Notes: a model not told the origin generated them from the sequence alone. Counted from the stretch's first letter, positions 25,284 to 35,308 are shown. The stretch: DNA of 64,000 bases from XYD12-FULL-36-8 sp964613805 (GCA_964613805.1 CAZTJF010000005.1:95714-159713); one strand, 5' to 3'. Program-made: numbers and translations.

Positions 25284-28271
25284 ATGAATCATAAACTTTT
25301 ACGCAACATTATTGGTGCGGCTGTATTTTTAATCTCGTTGATTGTTTTAATAATGACCGTTCAGCCAAGCGTGTCCTTTTGGGATTGCGGTGAATTCATT
25401 GCTGCCAGTTATTATTTACAAGTTCCCCATCCGCCAGGAACACCATTCTTCCTTTTGCTTGGTAGAATATTTGCGATGATACCTTTTGTTGAAAATATTG
25501 GATTAAGAGTAAACTATATTTCGGTGTTATCAAGTGCCGCCTCAATTTTATTGCTTTACTTAATTGCTGTTAAGCTTATAGAAAATTATAAGGGTAAAAA
25601 ACCGGCAAATCTTTTAGATGGCTTAGGTACTTACATTGCCGCTGCAATTGGTGCGCTTTCATTTTCATTCAGCGATACATTTTGGTTTAACGGTGTTGAA
25701 GCTGAAGTTTATGCATTCAGCACTTTTCTTGCTGCATTAGTAACATGGCTTATGATACGATGGCATGAAAGAGCAGATGAGAAGGATAATGAAAAATATT
25801 TGCTGATGATCGCATATCTGATCGGGTTATCAACCGGCGTTCACCTAATGAGCGTGCTAGCAATTGTGCCCGTTGTTATGGTCATTTTATTTAGAAAATA
25901 TTTAGATGATGAAGAAGCATGTAAGAAAACAGCGATACTATTCATGATTCACGCCGGAATAATAATTTTATTTGCGCTGGCAATGTGGAGCGCTCAAAAA
26001 AGCACTACTCCGCCAAGTCCCGAAGAATACCAGGCTTATGATTTTAAGTTTAAAATTTTCAGTCTTGTAATAAGTGCTCTTTTCATTGGAGTTTTTTGGA
26101 AAAAAATCTTTACACGTAATTCATTTTATATGCCGCTTTTTATTGGCGGTGCTGCGTTGTTCATAACATACCCTGGCATAGTGAAATTTCTTCCCTCAAT
26201 AATGACTCAAGTTGCAGGAGATAGTTTAACAATTGAAATTTTATTTTTAGTTGTACTGTTTGGTTTGCTCGGTTATCTTGTTCATTTTTCGATTAAGGAG
26301 AAAAAACCAACACTCCACCTAATTGCAATGTCGTTTATATTTACTTTAATCGGCTTTACAACCTTTGCAATGGTAATTATCAGATCAAACCAAAATCCTC
26401 CAATGAATGAGAATGAACCGAACACATTCACAGAATTAGTTTCTTACCTTAACAGAGAGCAATACGGGGATTTTCCAACATTCAAAAGAAGATTTGCAAC
26501 TGAACCTCACCAGCAAGTTGTTTATACAAATTACAGCAGCGATCTCGACTTCTTCTGGCGCTATCAGATGAATCACATGATGACTCGTTATTGGCTTTGG
26601 AATTATGCCGGCAGGGAAGGATGGACACAAGACGATGGAGCAAACATTGCTCCATTTAATCAGATCGGGAATATCCTCGGTAAGATATTCAACATTCGCT
26701 TCGATGGGAGCGTTAAAGATTCACTTTTTGCGATTCCATTTTTACTTGGTTTGATAGGAATTTATTTCCACTTCAAAAAAGATTGGAAAATGGCGTCGGT
26801 GTTTATGATAATGTTTATTCTGATGGCTTATCTTACTGCATTTTATCAAAACCAGCAGCAGCCGCAGCCAAGAGAAAGAGACTATTTTTATGTGGGCGGT
26901 TTTTTTGTCTTTTCCATTTGGATTGCAATTGCGATTAGGGGATTAGTTGATTTAGTACAAGAGAAAGTTAGCGGTGAAGCGCTGAAAAATGGTGCAGTTG
27001 TTGGTGTTCTGGCACTTGGAGTTTTATTTGTTCCGGTGAAAATGCTCGCATCGAATTTTTATACCCACGATAGATCAAAGAATTGGATTCCATGGGATTA
27101 TTCCTACAACCTTCTTCAAAGCTGCGGACCTAACGGAGTACTTTTTACTAATGGGGACAATGACACTTTCCCTGTTTGGTATCTTCAAGATGTTGAGGGT
27201 ATTAGAAGAGATGTTAAAGTTGTTAATTTAAGTTTACTTAATACGCCCTGGTATATCAAACAAATGAAGGATAATGATCCCTATAATGTCGGCACCTTGA
27301 AAATCAGATACTCTGAGCAGCAGATTAGTGATATAAGACCAATAGCCTGGGAAGAGAGATCGGTTTCAATTCCAATTCCTCAAAACTTTTCTGAGGACTT
27401 ACCGAAAGATTTATTTAACTCGTATAATATCTCAGATTCTTCTGTTTTAAAACAAGGATCAATTACATTCCAAATGAAGCCGACTTTAAATTTTGGAAAT
27501 GTTAAAGCAATCCGAGTACAGGATATTATGGTTAAGGAAATTGTGGAATCAAATATCTGGAATCGCCCAATTTATTTTGCCGTAACTTGTTCTGAAGACA
27601 GCAAGATTGGTCTTGATGAATATCTTATTATGGAAGGTATGGCGTATAGAGTTGTTCCTGAAAAAAGAAAAGCCGGTATCGAATTTATTAATGTAGATAT
27701 AATGAAACAGCAATTGTTTTCAGATGCACCCGGCTCCAGTAAAAGTTATAAACCGGGATTTAATTACCGGGGCTTAAATGATCCAAGTATTTTCTTTGAT
27801 GAAAATCATAAAAGGATGACTCAAAATTACCGTAACTCGTTCATACGGCTTACACTGTACTATGTGAACACAAACAATAAAGAAATGGCCGTAAAAACAT
27901 TAGATATGATGAATCAAAAAATTCCGCGTAAAATTGTGGGTATGGAATTGGGCTTACTGTACGAGATAGGAAATCTTTATTTTAATTCGGGCGGTGTGGA
28001 GCAGTTTAAGGAATATTCTGCCGAAGTTGAAAAGCAAGCATTACAGCTGTTCGAGGAAAATCCCAAAGATTTTACATCATATTACAGTCCGTATAAAATC
28101 TTGCTGGATATTTATGAAAATCAAAAAGAGTACGCTAAACTCGCGGACCTTTGGCAAAGAATTCTATCTTTTTATCCTAACGATCCAAATGTTCAAAGTA
28201 ATATTGAAAGGTACAGAAATCTTGCAAAGCAAAGTGCTGGTGGCGAAGTAAAAGCTGATACGGTCAAGTAG
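25284..28271 (+). CDS. DUF2723/TMEM260-like protein O-glycosyltransferase
   Basis: 995 residues. The N-terminal half has about ten membrane helices and the acidic loop typical of lipid-sugar-using GT-C enzymes (VSFWDCGEFIAASYYLQVPH near residue 31, then PPGTPFF). A large soluble domain follows, with QQQPQPRERDYFYVGGFF and GDNDTFPVWYLQDVEG, both characteristic of DUF2723. The last 150 residues are TPR-like. Bacteroidota members are thought to O-mannosylate exported proteins; that function is from the family, not shown here. It sits 50 bases after the 74-residue gene. Confidence 0.85.
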   Translation: MNHKLLRNIIGAAVFLISLIVLIMTVQPSVSFWDCGEFIAASYYLQVPHPPGTPFFLLLGRIFAMIPFVENIGLRVNYISVLSSAASILLLYLIAVKLIENYKGKKPANLLDGLGTYIAAAIGALSFSFSDTFWFNGVEAEVYAFSTFLAALVTWLMIRWHERADEKDNEKYLLMIAYLIGLSTGVHLMSVLAIVPVVMVILFRKYLDDEEACKKTAILFMIHAGIIILFALAMWSAQKSTTPPSPEEYQAYDFKFKIFSLVISALFIGVFWKKIFTRNSFYMPLFIGGAALFITYPGIVKFLPSIMTQVAGDSLTIEILFLVVLFGLLGYLVHFSIKEKKPTLHLIAMSFIFTLIGFTTFAMVIIRSNQNPPMNENEPNTFTELVSYLNREQYGDFPTFKRRFATEPHQQVVYTNYSSDLDFFWRYQMNHMMTRYWLWNYAGREGWTQDDGANIAPFNQIGNILGKIFNIRFDGSVKDSLFAIPFLLGLIGIYFHFKKDWKMASVFMIMFILMAYLTAFYQNQQQPQPRERDYFYVGGFFVFSIWIAIAIRGLVDLVQEKVSGEALKNGAVVGVLALGVLFVPVKMLASNFYTHDRSKNWIPWDYSYNLLQSCGPNGVLFTNGDNDTFPVWYLQDVEGIRRDVKVVNLSLLNTPWYIKQMKDNDPYNVGTLKIRYSEQQISDIRPIAWEERSVSIPIPQNFSEDLPKDLFNSYNISDSSVLKQGSITFQMKPTLNFGNVKAIRVQDIMVKEIVESNIWNRPIYFAVTCSEDSKIGLDEYLIMEGMAYRVVPEKRKAGIEFINVDIMKQQLFSDAPGSSKSYKPGFNYRGLNDPSIFFDENHKRMTQNYRNSFIRLTLYYVNTNNKEMAVKTLDMMNQKIPRKIVGMELGLLYEIGNLYFNSGGVEQFKEYSAEVEKQALQLFEENPKDFTSYYSPYKILLDIYENQKEYAKLADLWQRILSFYPNDPNVQSNIERYRNLAKQSAGGEVKADTVK

Positions 28272-28324
28272 AAAATTATACGTAAAAAGATGGTGGCTAA
28301 AAAGTAAAATTTATCTAGAAATAC

Positions 28325-28362
28325 AACGCTGATGACACAGATTTTGACTGATTTACGCAGAT
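28325..28362. repeat. Partial copy of a dispersed intergenic repeat
   Basis: Contains AACGCTGATGACACAGAT, which matches the reverse complement of ATCTGTGTCATCTGCGTT at 42074-42091 in 17 of 18 bases. Related sequence lies at 30333-30398. Only one arm is present here, in the 133-base gap before the GT9 gene. Confidence 0.65.
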
Positions 28363-28404
28363 TATTTTATTGAATAATTACTTTTTACGTACCATCTTTA
28401 ACTA

Positions 28405-29496
28405 ATGAGAATGAAAATCTTAGTTAATGCACTTTCCGGAATAGGCGACGCCCTAATGTTCACTCCTTCCTTGAAGTTGTTGAAAGAAGCATATCCAAAC
28501 TCGGAAATCCACTCATTAGTAATGTTCAAAGCAGTTAAGGATTTTTATGAGAGAAATAAAAATATAAATAAGGTTTATTATTTTGATTTTCTTTCGGAGG
28601 GTTACTTCAAATCACTTAAATTCCTTCTCTCACTTCGCGGCAGGTATGATGTTTCAATTAATGTTTATCCTTCAAACAGAAAAGAGTATAATGTTATAAA
28701 TTTTCTTATCGGCGCAAAAAAAAGAACCGCCGTAAAATATTTACGAAAAGATTTTACAAATTTGGGTTTCCTTAACAACGTAAGAACACTTGAAAATGAT
28801 TCGCTTCACAATGTGCAGTCTAACATAAAGTTATGTGAATCACTTACGAAACACACACTAAAAGAAGAAGCTCCGCTTAATTTTCCTCTCGATAAACATG
28901 ATTATGAGTTTGCCAACGAACTTTTAAAAAAACTAAATATTAGCGATCAAGATTTAGTTGTTGGATTTCATCCCGGCTCGGCAACTTTGAAAAATCAAGC
29001 TAACAGAAGATGGGAACCGGAAAAATTTGCTGAGCTTGGTAAAAAATTAATTGAAAACAATAAAACAAAAGTTTTAATTTTTGGAGGACCAACCGAGGAC
29101 GAATTAAAAGAAAATATTGTGAATCAAATTAATCTGCCGAATGCATTTGCGGTTTCTTCACATAATCTCACTGAAAGTGCGGCGGTGATGAAACGATGCA
29201 ATGTTTTCGTAACAAATGATTCGAGCTTAATGCACATTGCATCAGCGCTTCAACTTAAAGTTGTTGCGATAATTGGTCCAACTAATCCGAATTATATTTA
29301 TCCTTGGAAAACAGAGCATAAAATTGTTTCGCTGAATTTGGATTGCGCACCTTGTTTTATTTATTCTCCACGCCCATTAATCTGCAGCCGAAATGATGTT
29401 AAGTTTAAGTGTATAAAAGAGCTGGATGTTGAGCGAGTTTATAGTGCAGTGGAGGAGTTTCTAAACACCAAAGCACAGACAACAAATTACAGATAA
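28405..29496 (+). CDS. Glycosyltransferase family 9 (heptosyltransferase-like)
   Basis: 363 residues of the GT-B fold. Characteristic elements are the N-terminal NALSGIGDALMFTPSLKLLK, the central VGFHPGSATLKNQANRRW, and the donor-site region NVFVTNDSSLMHIASAL followed by VAIIGPTNPNYIYPW. GT9 enzymes transfer ADP-heptose or similar sugars onto lipopolysaccharide core. Two start codons (ATGAGAATGAAA) are possible; the difference is two residues. No other LPS genes adjoin it. Confidence 0.87.
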   Translation: MRMKILVNALSGIGDALMFTPSLKLLKEAYPNSEIHSLVMFKAVKDFYERNKNINKVYYFDFLSEGYFKSLKFLLSLRGRYDVSINVYPSNRKEYNVINFLIGAKKRTAVKYLRKDFTNLGFLNNVRTLENDSLHNVQSNIKLCESLTKHTLKEEAPLNFPLDKHDYEFANELLKKLNISDQDLVVGFHPGSATLKNQANRRWEPEKFAELGKKLIENNKTKVLIFGGPTEDELKENIVNQINLPNAFAVSSHNLTESAAVMKRCNVFVTNDSSLMHIASALQLKVVAIIGPTNPNYIYPWKTEHKIVSLNLDCAPCFIYSPRPLICSRNDVKFKCIKELDVERVYSAVEEFLNTKAQTTNYR

Positions 29497-29551
29497 AAAC
29501 CAATAACAAAATTCCAAACAAAATTGTTTAGACATCTGAAGAATATCAACT

Positions 29552-29651
29552 GTCATTTCGATCCCGATTCGCAGCAATTAACGGAGAGTATCGGGAGAGA
29601 AATCTTTATTTCCAAACAGATTTCTCAGTCGCTTCGCTACATCGAAATGAC
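29552..29651. repeat. Nested palindromic intergenic element, about 100 bp
   Basis: The outer arms GTCATTTCGAT (29552-29562) and ATCGAAATGAC (29641-29651) are perfect inverted repeats. The inner arms GAGAAATCT (29597-29605) and AGATTTCTC (29618-29626) are also perfect. A 74-codon ORF crosses it but is explained by the element. It has no coding capacity and looks like a REP- or MITE-like unit. Confidence 0.75.
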
Positions 29652-29705
29652 GCTTTCCTATTACCACACAACCTCAATGTCTTTGGCAGAAATGACTTTT
29701 CATAA

Positions 29706-30284
29706 TTATTTATCGGACTCTCTTTGGGATTTGTCTTTTGAAAATTGAGATTTAATCAGAGTTTCCGAAAGGTATTCAACTATATCTTCAACGGAATTAA
29801 AACACTTCACCAAATCCGTTAAACGATTCTCTTTTCTTAGCTGATCATTTATAACATATACAATTTCCTTCCACATAGCTGAATGACAAACAATAGGTTT
29901 CACTCTAATTAATTCCTTGTTTATTAATTCCCAAACAGCGGACAGTTCAAGCAATGTTCCTGTTCCGCCTTGAAGAATTACATATCCGTCGCCGTATTGA
30001 ATAAGTTTAGTTATTCTATCAAATAACGATGAACAAATAATTTCTTCAGTTAAATATTTGTTTGAAGTGAAACCCACCGAGTCAAGGGTAATTCCAATTG
30101 CCTTTGCACCATTGCGGACAGCGCCTTTTGACACAGCTTCCATAGTTCCAAGATTTCCGCCGGAACAAACATTGAATCCCTTGAAAGCTAAAAGTTCACC
30201 CAATTTTTCTGCAGCGGTATATTGCTCATCTCCGTATTGCGGAATTGAACTTCCGAAAATTGTAATTGTTTTTTGCATAGTCAT
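29706..30284 (-). CDS. LOG-family (lysine-decarboxylase-like fold) nucleotide phosphoribohydrolase
   Basis: 192 residues from ATG 30284. It shows SSIPQYGDEQY near the start, CSGGNLGTMEAVSKGA, and LQGGTGTLLELSAVWE, the LOG signature in which PGGxGTxxE appears as QGGTGTLLE. LOG proteins cleave nucleoside 5'-monophosphates to base and ribose phosphate. The glutamine for proline in the motif is a common variant. I chose an internal ATG (MTMQKTITIFG) because the residues before it do not fit the fold. It diverges from lhgO across a palindromic repeat. Confidence 0.82.
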   Translation of the reverse strand: MTMQKTITIFGSSIPQYGDEQYTAAEKLGELLAFKGFNVCSGGNLGTMEAVSKGAVRNGAKAIGITLDSVGFTSNKYLTEEIICSSLFDRITKLIQYGDGYVILQGGTGTLLELSAVWELINKELIRVKPIVCHSAMWKEIVYVINDQLRKENRLTDLVKCFNSVEDIVEYLSETLIKSQFSKDKSQRESDK

Positions 30285-30332
30285 TTTTTCTTTTGACAAA
30301 AATAAGGTTATTTCAGACAAAGGAAGACATTG

Positions 30333-30398
30333 GAACGCAGATTTCGCAGATTAATTATGATCGGTTGAGATCATAAACAATCATAAAAATCCGCGTTC
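30333..30398. repeat. Dispersed palindromic repeat between divergent genes
   Basis: Outer arms GAACGCAGAT (30333-30342) and ATCCGCGTTC (30389-30398) pair with one mismatch. An inner perfect hairpin TTATGATC / GATCATAA (30355-30362, 30369-30376) lies between them. The arm sequence relates it to the copies at 28325 and 42024. It occupies the divergent promoter region of the LOG and lhgO genes. Confidence 0.65.
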
Positions 30399-30439
30399 TA
30401 TTTTAGTTAATTTTGCTAAGTAGATATTTTAGGGATAAC

Positions 30440-31645
30440 ATGATACAACGAAAAATTTATAATGTTGCAGTTATCGGCGGGGGAATTGTGGGAACCGCAA
30501 CTGCAATGGCTCTGCAAGAAACCGGCATTCGAAATGTTATTGTGCTGGAAGCCGAAAGTAAATTAGCTGCACATCAAACAGGAAATAACAGCGGAGTAAT
30601 TCACTCCGGACTTTACTACAAACCAGGTTCTCTCAAAGCAAAAAACTGCGTTGAAGGTCGTGAGCTGATGTATAAGTTTTGTGAACAATACAACATTAAA
30701 TATGAAAGATGCGGCAAGCTTGTCGTTGCAACTAAGAAAGAGGAAACTCCTCAGCTTCAAATGCTTGAAGAACGTGGAAAAGCAAATGGACTTACTGGTA
30801 TTGAGCAGGTAAATGCAGAAGAACTGAAAGAATACGAACCGCATGTGAATGGTTTAGCTGGCTTATTTATTGCTGAAACCGGAATTGTCGACTACAATCA
30901 AGTAACAGAAACTTATGCAAAAATAATTTTGGAAAACGGAGGGGAAGTTAAAACTAACAGCAAGTTTTTAAGATTGAGGAAAGATGATGGTTTGTTAATT
31001 TTAGAAACCGAATCGGGAGATTACAAAGCAAAGTTTTTAGTTAACTGTGCTGGCTTGTATTCAGATAAAGTTGCAAAAATTTGTGGAGTTAATCCTAGTC
31101 TGCAAATCATTCCTTTCCGCGGAGAGTATTACAAACTGAAAAAAGAAAAAGAACATCTTGTAAAGAACTTAATCTATCCTTTGCCAGATACACGATTTCC
31201 TTTCCTCGGAGTTCACTTCACACGAATGATAAGAGGTGGTGTTGAAGCCGGACCAAATGCAGTGCTTGCCTTTAAGCGGGAAGGATATTCACATAAAGAT
31301 TTTTCTGCAACAGATATTCTTGAAATGGCGGTTTATTCCGGTTTTTGGAAAATGGCATCAAAGTATTATAAAATGGGAATCGGAGAATTCTATCGTTCAC
31401 TGAACAAAAATGCTTTTGTAAGAGCTTTGCAAAAATTAGTTCCCGAAGTTGGGCAGGATGATTTAACACAAGGCGGTGCTGGAGTACGTGCACAAGCTGT
31501 AGATCCCAACGGAAATCTTGTTGATGATTTTAGAATTATTGAAGCCGAAAAAATGATTCACGTTCTCAATGCTCCATCGCCCGCCGCAACGGCATCAATA
31601 AGCATTGGGAGAACGATTGCTGGATTAGTGAAGAAGAATTTCTAA
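30440..31645 (+). CDS. lhgO: L-2-hydroxyglutarate oxidase
   Basis: 401 residues from ATG 30440, chosen because AGGGA lies just upstream and the FAD-binding VIGGGIVGTATAMAL then starts at residue 9. Family-typical elements are HQTGNNSGVIHSGLYYKPGS, IPFRGEYYKL and the late GAGVRAQAVDPNG. It oxidises L-2-hydroxyglutarate to 2-oxoglutarate, passing electrons to the membrane quinone pool. It is a single gene followed by a long inverted repeat. Confidence 0.92.
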   Translation: MIQRKIYNVAVIGGGIVGTATAMALQETGIRNVIVLEAESKLAAHQTGNNSGVIHSGLYYKPGSLKAKNCVEGRELMYKFCEQYNIKYERCGKLVVATKKEETPQLQMLEERGKANGLTGIEQVNAEELKEYEPHVNGLAGLFIAETGIVDYNQVTETYAKIILENGGEVKTNSKFLRLRKDDGLLILETESGDYKAKFLVNCAGLYSDKVAKICGVNPSLQIIPFRGEYYKLKKEKEHLVKNLIYPLPDTRFPFLGVHFTRMIRGGVEAGPNAVLAFKREGYSHKDFSATDILEMAVYSGFWKMASKYYKMGIGEFYRSLNKNAFVRALQKLVPEVGQDDLTQGGAGVRAQAVDPNGNLVDDFRIIEAEKMIHVLNAPSPAATASISIGRTIAGLVKKNF

Positions 31646-31650
31646 CACAA

Positions 31651-31701
31651 AAACCTCCGATGTTTAGTAAACTGATAATAGCTATAAAACATCGGAGGTT
31701 T
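31651..31701 (+). terminator. Long perfect inverted repeat after lhgO, possible terminator
   Basis: AAACCTCCGATGTTT (31651-31665) pairs perfectly with 31687-31701, a 15-bp stem with a 21-base loop. It is only seven bases after the lhgO stop region. The 3' side lacks a long T-run, so it may equally be a bidirectional barrier or a leader structure for the gene at 31786. Confidence 0.6.
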
Positions 31702-31785
31702 GTAATGATCGTTTGAATATTCCTCCCTCATAACTAAATTTTGACTTGTAAAATCAATTCGTAAAAATTTTCTGGAGAAAAATAG

Positions 31786-34614
31786 ATGAGCAGCTTAACT
31801 AAACTGATTGATTATGGTCAGAGTTATTGGTTAGACAATTTAACCCGCAGTATGATAAAATCTGGCGAACTGAAAAAACGAATTTCTAAAGAAGGTTTGC
31901 GCGGACAAACTTCTAATCCCGCCATTTTTCATAAAGCAATTTCCGAAAGTGCAGACTACAATAAACAAATAGAAAAACTTGCAAAAGAAGGAAAATCTAT
32001 TCTCGAAGTTTATGATGCACTCACAATTAAAGATGTTCAAGATGCGTGTGATTTGTTCCGTGAAGTTTATGACAGTTCTAATGGTGTTGATGGTTATGTC
32101 AGCTTAGAGGTTTCGCCATATCTTGCTCACAATACTGAAACCACTTTAAGCGAGGCAAGAAGATTGTTTGTGGCTGTGAATAGACCAAATTGTTATATAA
32201 AAATTCCTGGAACTCTTGCCGGACTTGCAGCAATTGAACAGGCGTTGTATGAAGGAATTAATGTTAACGTAACTCTCCTTTTCTCAATCAAAGCATATGA
32301 AGATGTTGCACACGCTTATATAAACGCTCTCGATCGCAGACTAGCTGAAGGAAAATCTGTTGATAAAGTTGCTTCCGTCGCCTCATTCTTTCTCAGCCGA
32401 ATCGATGTGCTTGCTGACCAACTGCTTGGACATTTAATCAATCCGGCAAAAGATTTTGGCGATTTACCAAGACCCGAACATCTTCTTGGAAAAACAGCAA
32501 TCGCAAGTGCAAAGCTTGCTTATCAAAGCTACCTTAAAATATTTAGCGGCGAGCGATGGGAGAAATTAGTTGCAGCCGGTGCGAAAGTTCAGCGTCCGCT
32601 TTGGGCAAGCACAAGCACCAAAGATCCTTTATATAAAGATACAAAGTATGTAGAACCGCTCATTGGTTACAACACAGTCAACACACTTCCCGAAGTAACT
32701 ATTGCGGCATTTGCTGATCACGGGAAGTTGGAAGAAAATACAATTCTTAAAAATGTTGATGAAGCATATAAAGTTTTATCTGATTTAAAGAAACTGGGAA
32801 TAGATATTGATTTGGTTACAACCCAGCTTACAAACGACGGTGTTCAAAAGTTTGTTGAGCCGTTTGACAAGCTGATGAAAAAATTGGCACAGGAAAGATT
32901 AAAAATTCTTGAAGATAAAGTCGGAACGCAAAAATTCTTTTATGGGAAATCAGAATCTTCAGTTAAAGCTGCCCTGACTTCCCTTAATGACAAACAATTT
33001 TCTCGAAGATTGTTCGCTAAGGATTCTTATTTATGGAAAGATGATCCGAAAGTATCGGGAGCAATTAAAAATCGTTTGGGCTGGCTTGGTGTTGAAGATT
33101 TTATAAATCGGGTTGATGAAGTAAATGAATTTGTTAAAAATGTTCGTTCAGATAAATACACGTCTGCTGTTCTTCTCGGAATGGGCGGAAGCAGTTTGTG
33201 TCCTGAAGTTGCCGTTCAAACTTTCGGAGTGAAGAAGGGATTCTTAAAACTTTTTGTTTTAGACAATACAAGTCCCGAAGCTGTTAAACATGTGGAATCA
33301 CAAATTGATCTTAACAAAGCTTTGTTTATCGTGGCAAGTAAATCCGGATCAACAATCGAATCAAACAGTTTCTACAAGTATTTTTATAATCGTTACGAAG
33401 AAAATAAAATTGATAATCCCGGCAAGCACTTTATTGCAATAACTGATAGCAAGACAACGTTAGAACAAGAAGCAAAAAGTAAAAACTTCAGACACATTTT
33501 CACAAATCCCGAAAACTATGGTGGAAGATATTCAGCTTTATCCTTTTTTGGATTAGTGCCCATGGTGCTTATCGGAATAAACATAAAAGAAATTTTGAAT
33601 AGCGCTTTAAGTATGAAGCAAAGCTGCAGTCCATTCATTCCATCAGATTTAAATCCCGGTGTGAATTTGGGAGTTTTTCTAGGCATAAATCAAAAGCTTG
33701 GAAGAGATAAAGTTACGTTCATTCTTTCGCCTTCAATTAAATCATTTGGACTTTGGGCTGAACAATTGATTGCTGAAAGCACCGGGAAAGAAGGCAAAGG
33801 AATTCTTCCTGTTGAGGGTGAAGCTCTAGGTTCAAAAGAACAATATGGAAACGACAGAGTTTTTGTTTACATGTTCCTAAAGAATAAGAAAGATTCATCT
33901 ATTGAAAAGAAACTTAGTGCGCTCGAATCTGCAGGATTTCCTGTTGTTAGAATTATACTTCCTGATGTTTATGCACTTGGCGGAGAATTTTTACGATGGG
34001 AAATTGGAACAGCAACAGCTTGTGCTGTAATGGGAGTTAATCCTTTCGATGAACCCAATGTATCTGAAAGTAAAAAGAACACGAACGAATTATTAGCTGA
34101 ATGGAAACAAAGCGGAAGTTTTGCCCAAGCGATACCTCTTGTTAAATCAGATTTAGTTTCTGTCTATGCTGATCTATCTTTGAATTTAACCGGGAGAACG
34201 GTTAAGGATGTTCTTAATAAATTTTTAAAACTAACTAATCCATCGGATTATATTTCTTTCTTAGCATATTATCTGCAAACACCAGAAAGAGATAAGCAAC
34301 TTCAACTGATCCGGAATCGGGTTAGCAAAAAGTACAAAACGGCTACAACCATTGGTTATGGACCTCGATACCTGCATTCAACCGGGCAGTTTCATAAAGG
34401 TGGTCCAAACAAAGGACTGTATATTTTGTTAGCTGCCGACACTGATCTTCAAATTCCAATTCCCGGTTCGGGTTATGACTTTGCGACATTACATCAAGCC
34501 CAGGCTCTTGGAGATTTTAGAGCGTTAAATAGTAAAAATCGGAGAGTGATGAGAATTCACATTATCGGTGATTTGGAGCAAGGGCTAAAGGAATTAAGCA
34601 AACTAATAAAGTAG
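31786..34614 (+). CDS. tal-pgi: Bifunctional transaldolase / glucose-6-phosphate isomerase
   Basis: 942 residues made of two enzymes. Residues 1-370 are a transaldolase (YWLDNLTRSMIKSGELKKRI, GQTSNPAIFHKAI, and the Schiff-base lysine in CYIKIPGT). Residues about 390-942 are a phosphoglucose isomerase (LLGMGGSSLCPEV, VASKSGSTIESNSF, GKEGKGILPVEGE). The fusion joins the non-oxidative pentose phosphate pathway to glycolysis in one polypeptide and is known in several phyla. It stands alone, 171 bases from the next gene. No frameshift lies at the junction. Confidence 0.95.
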   Translation: MSSLTKLIDYGQSYWLDNLTRSMIKSGELKKRISKEGLRGQTSNPAIFHKAISESADYNKQIEKLAKEGKSILEVYDALTIKDVQDACDLFREVYDSSNGVDGYVSLEVSPYLAHNTETTLSEARRLFVAVNRPNCYIKIPGTLAGLAAIEQALYEGINVNVTLLFSIKAYEDVAHAYINALDRRLAEGKSVDKVASVASFFLSRIDVLADQLLGHLINPAKDFGDLPRPEHLLGKTAIASAKLAYQSYLKIFSGERWEKLVAAGAKVQRPLWASTSTKDPLYKDTKYVEPLIGYNTVNTLPEVTIAAFADHGKLEENTILKNVDEAYKVLSDLKKLGIDIDLVTTQLTNDGVQKFVEPFDKLMKKLAQERLKILEDKVGTQKFFYGKSESSVKAALTSLNDKQFSRRLFAKDSYLWKDDPKVSGAIKNRLGWLGVEDFINRVDEVNEFVKNVRSDKYTSAVLLGMGGSSLCPEVAVQTFGVKKGFLKLFVLDNTSPEAVKHVESQIDLNKALFIVASKSGSTIESNSFYKYFYNRYEENKIDNPGKHFIAITDSKTTLEQEAKSKNFRHIFTNPENYGGRYSALSFFGLVPMVLIGINIKEILNSALSMKQSCSPFIPSDLNPGVNLGVFLGINQKLGRDKVTFILSPSIKSFGLWAEQLIAESTGKEGKGILPVEGEALGSKEQYGNDRVFVYMFLKNKKDSSIEKKLSALESAGFPVVRIILPDVYALGGEFLRWEIGTATACAVMGVNPFDEPNVSESKKNTNELLAEWKQSGSFAQAIPLVKSDLVSVYADLSLNLTGRTVKDVLNKFLKLTNPSDYISFLAYYLQTPERDKQLQLIRNRVSKKYKTATTIGYGPRYLHSTGQFHKGGPNKGLYILLAADTDLQIPIPGSGYDFATLHQAQALGDFRALNSKNRRVMRIHIIGDLEQGLKELSKLIK

Positions 34615-34741
34615 CTTTATCTTAATTTTAAGGTTTTTGACTACCCAAAGCTGATTTTTTATTTGATTACAAGCAGATTAGAGTTTATATTCATCTTAAA
34701 ATTATTTTAATGTTCCAGCCAATTTTTTGAAAGGATAAAGT

Positions 34742-35179
34742 ATGAAAACGGTTCGTGAAATGCTTCTTAAAAAGGGGAACAAAGTACATTCTATCTCTCC
34801 AAATAAAAAAATATTTGAAGCGCTGCAACTAATGGCTGAAAAGGAAGTTGGTGCTCTGCTTGTAATGGATGGTGAAAAACTAGTCGGGATTATTTCAGAG
34901 CGAGATTATGCGCGCAAGGTTGCACTTGAAGGGAAGTCCTCTAAGGAATCTCTTGTGAGCGAGATTATGTCTTCGAAAGTAGTTTACGTTGAATCTGATT
35001 CAAGTACTGATGAATGTATGGCTTTAATGATCGGTAAAAAAATTCGGCATCTTCCGGTGTTTAATGGCGGTAAATTAGTCGGTGTAATTTCAATCGGTGA
35101 TGTTGTAAATGCTATTATTGATGAAAAGGAATTTGAGATTGATCAGTTGGTGAGATATATAACCGATAGCCGCCGCTGA
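34742..35179 (+). CDS. Tandem CBS-domain protein
   Basis: 145 residues consisting of two CBS domains (about 8-65 and 75-135): VGALLVMDGEKLVGIISERDYARKV and the second, IRHLPVFNGGKLVGVISIGDVV. Such stand-alone pairs bind adenine nucleotides and act as energy sensors for partner proteins. No partner is encoded beside it. ATG 34742 follows a GAAAGGA site. Confidence 0.9.
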   Translation: MKTVREMLLKKGNKVHSISPNKKIFEALQLMAEKEVGALLVMDGEKLVGIISERDYARKVALEGKSSKESLVSEIMSSKVVYVESDSSTDECMALMIGKKIRHLPVFNGGKLVGVISIGDVVNAIIDEKEFEIDQLVRYITDSRR

Positions 35180-35308
35180 ATATTATTACTGCGGCAAATT
35201 AAATTCTGCTTTAACTCTTTTTTAAGTGGTTATTATTTGAAAAGGAAGATTACCCTCCTCCTGTATTTATTTACTTACAATTCCCCGCCCGACTAAAATG
35301 AGAAAATG

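Noticed and set aside
29524..29748. 74-codon plus-strand ORF
   Set aside because: It lies across the nested palindrome at 29552-29651 and has no ribosome site; the reading frame is a by-product of the repeat.
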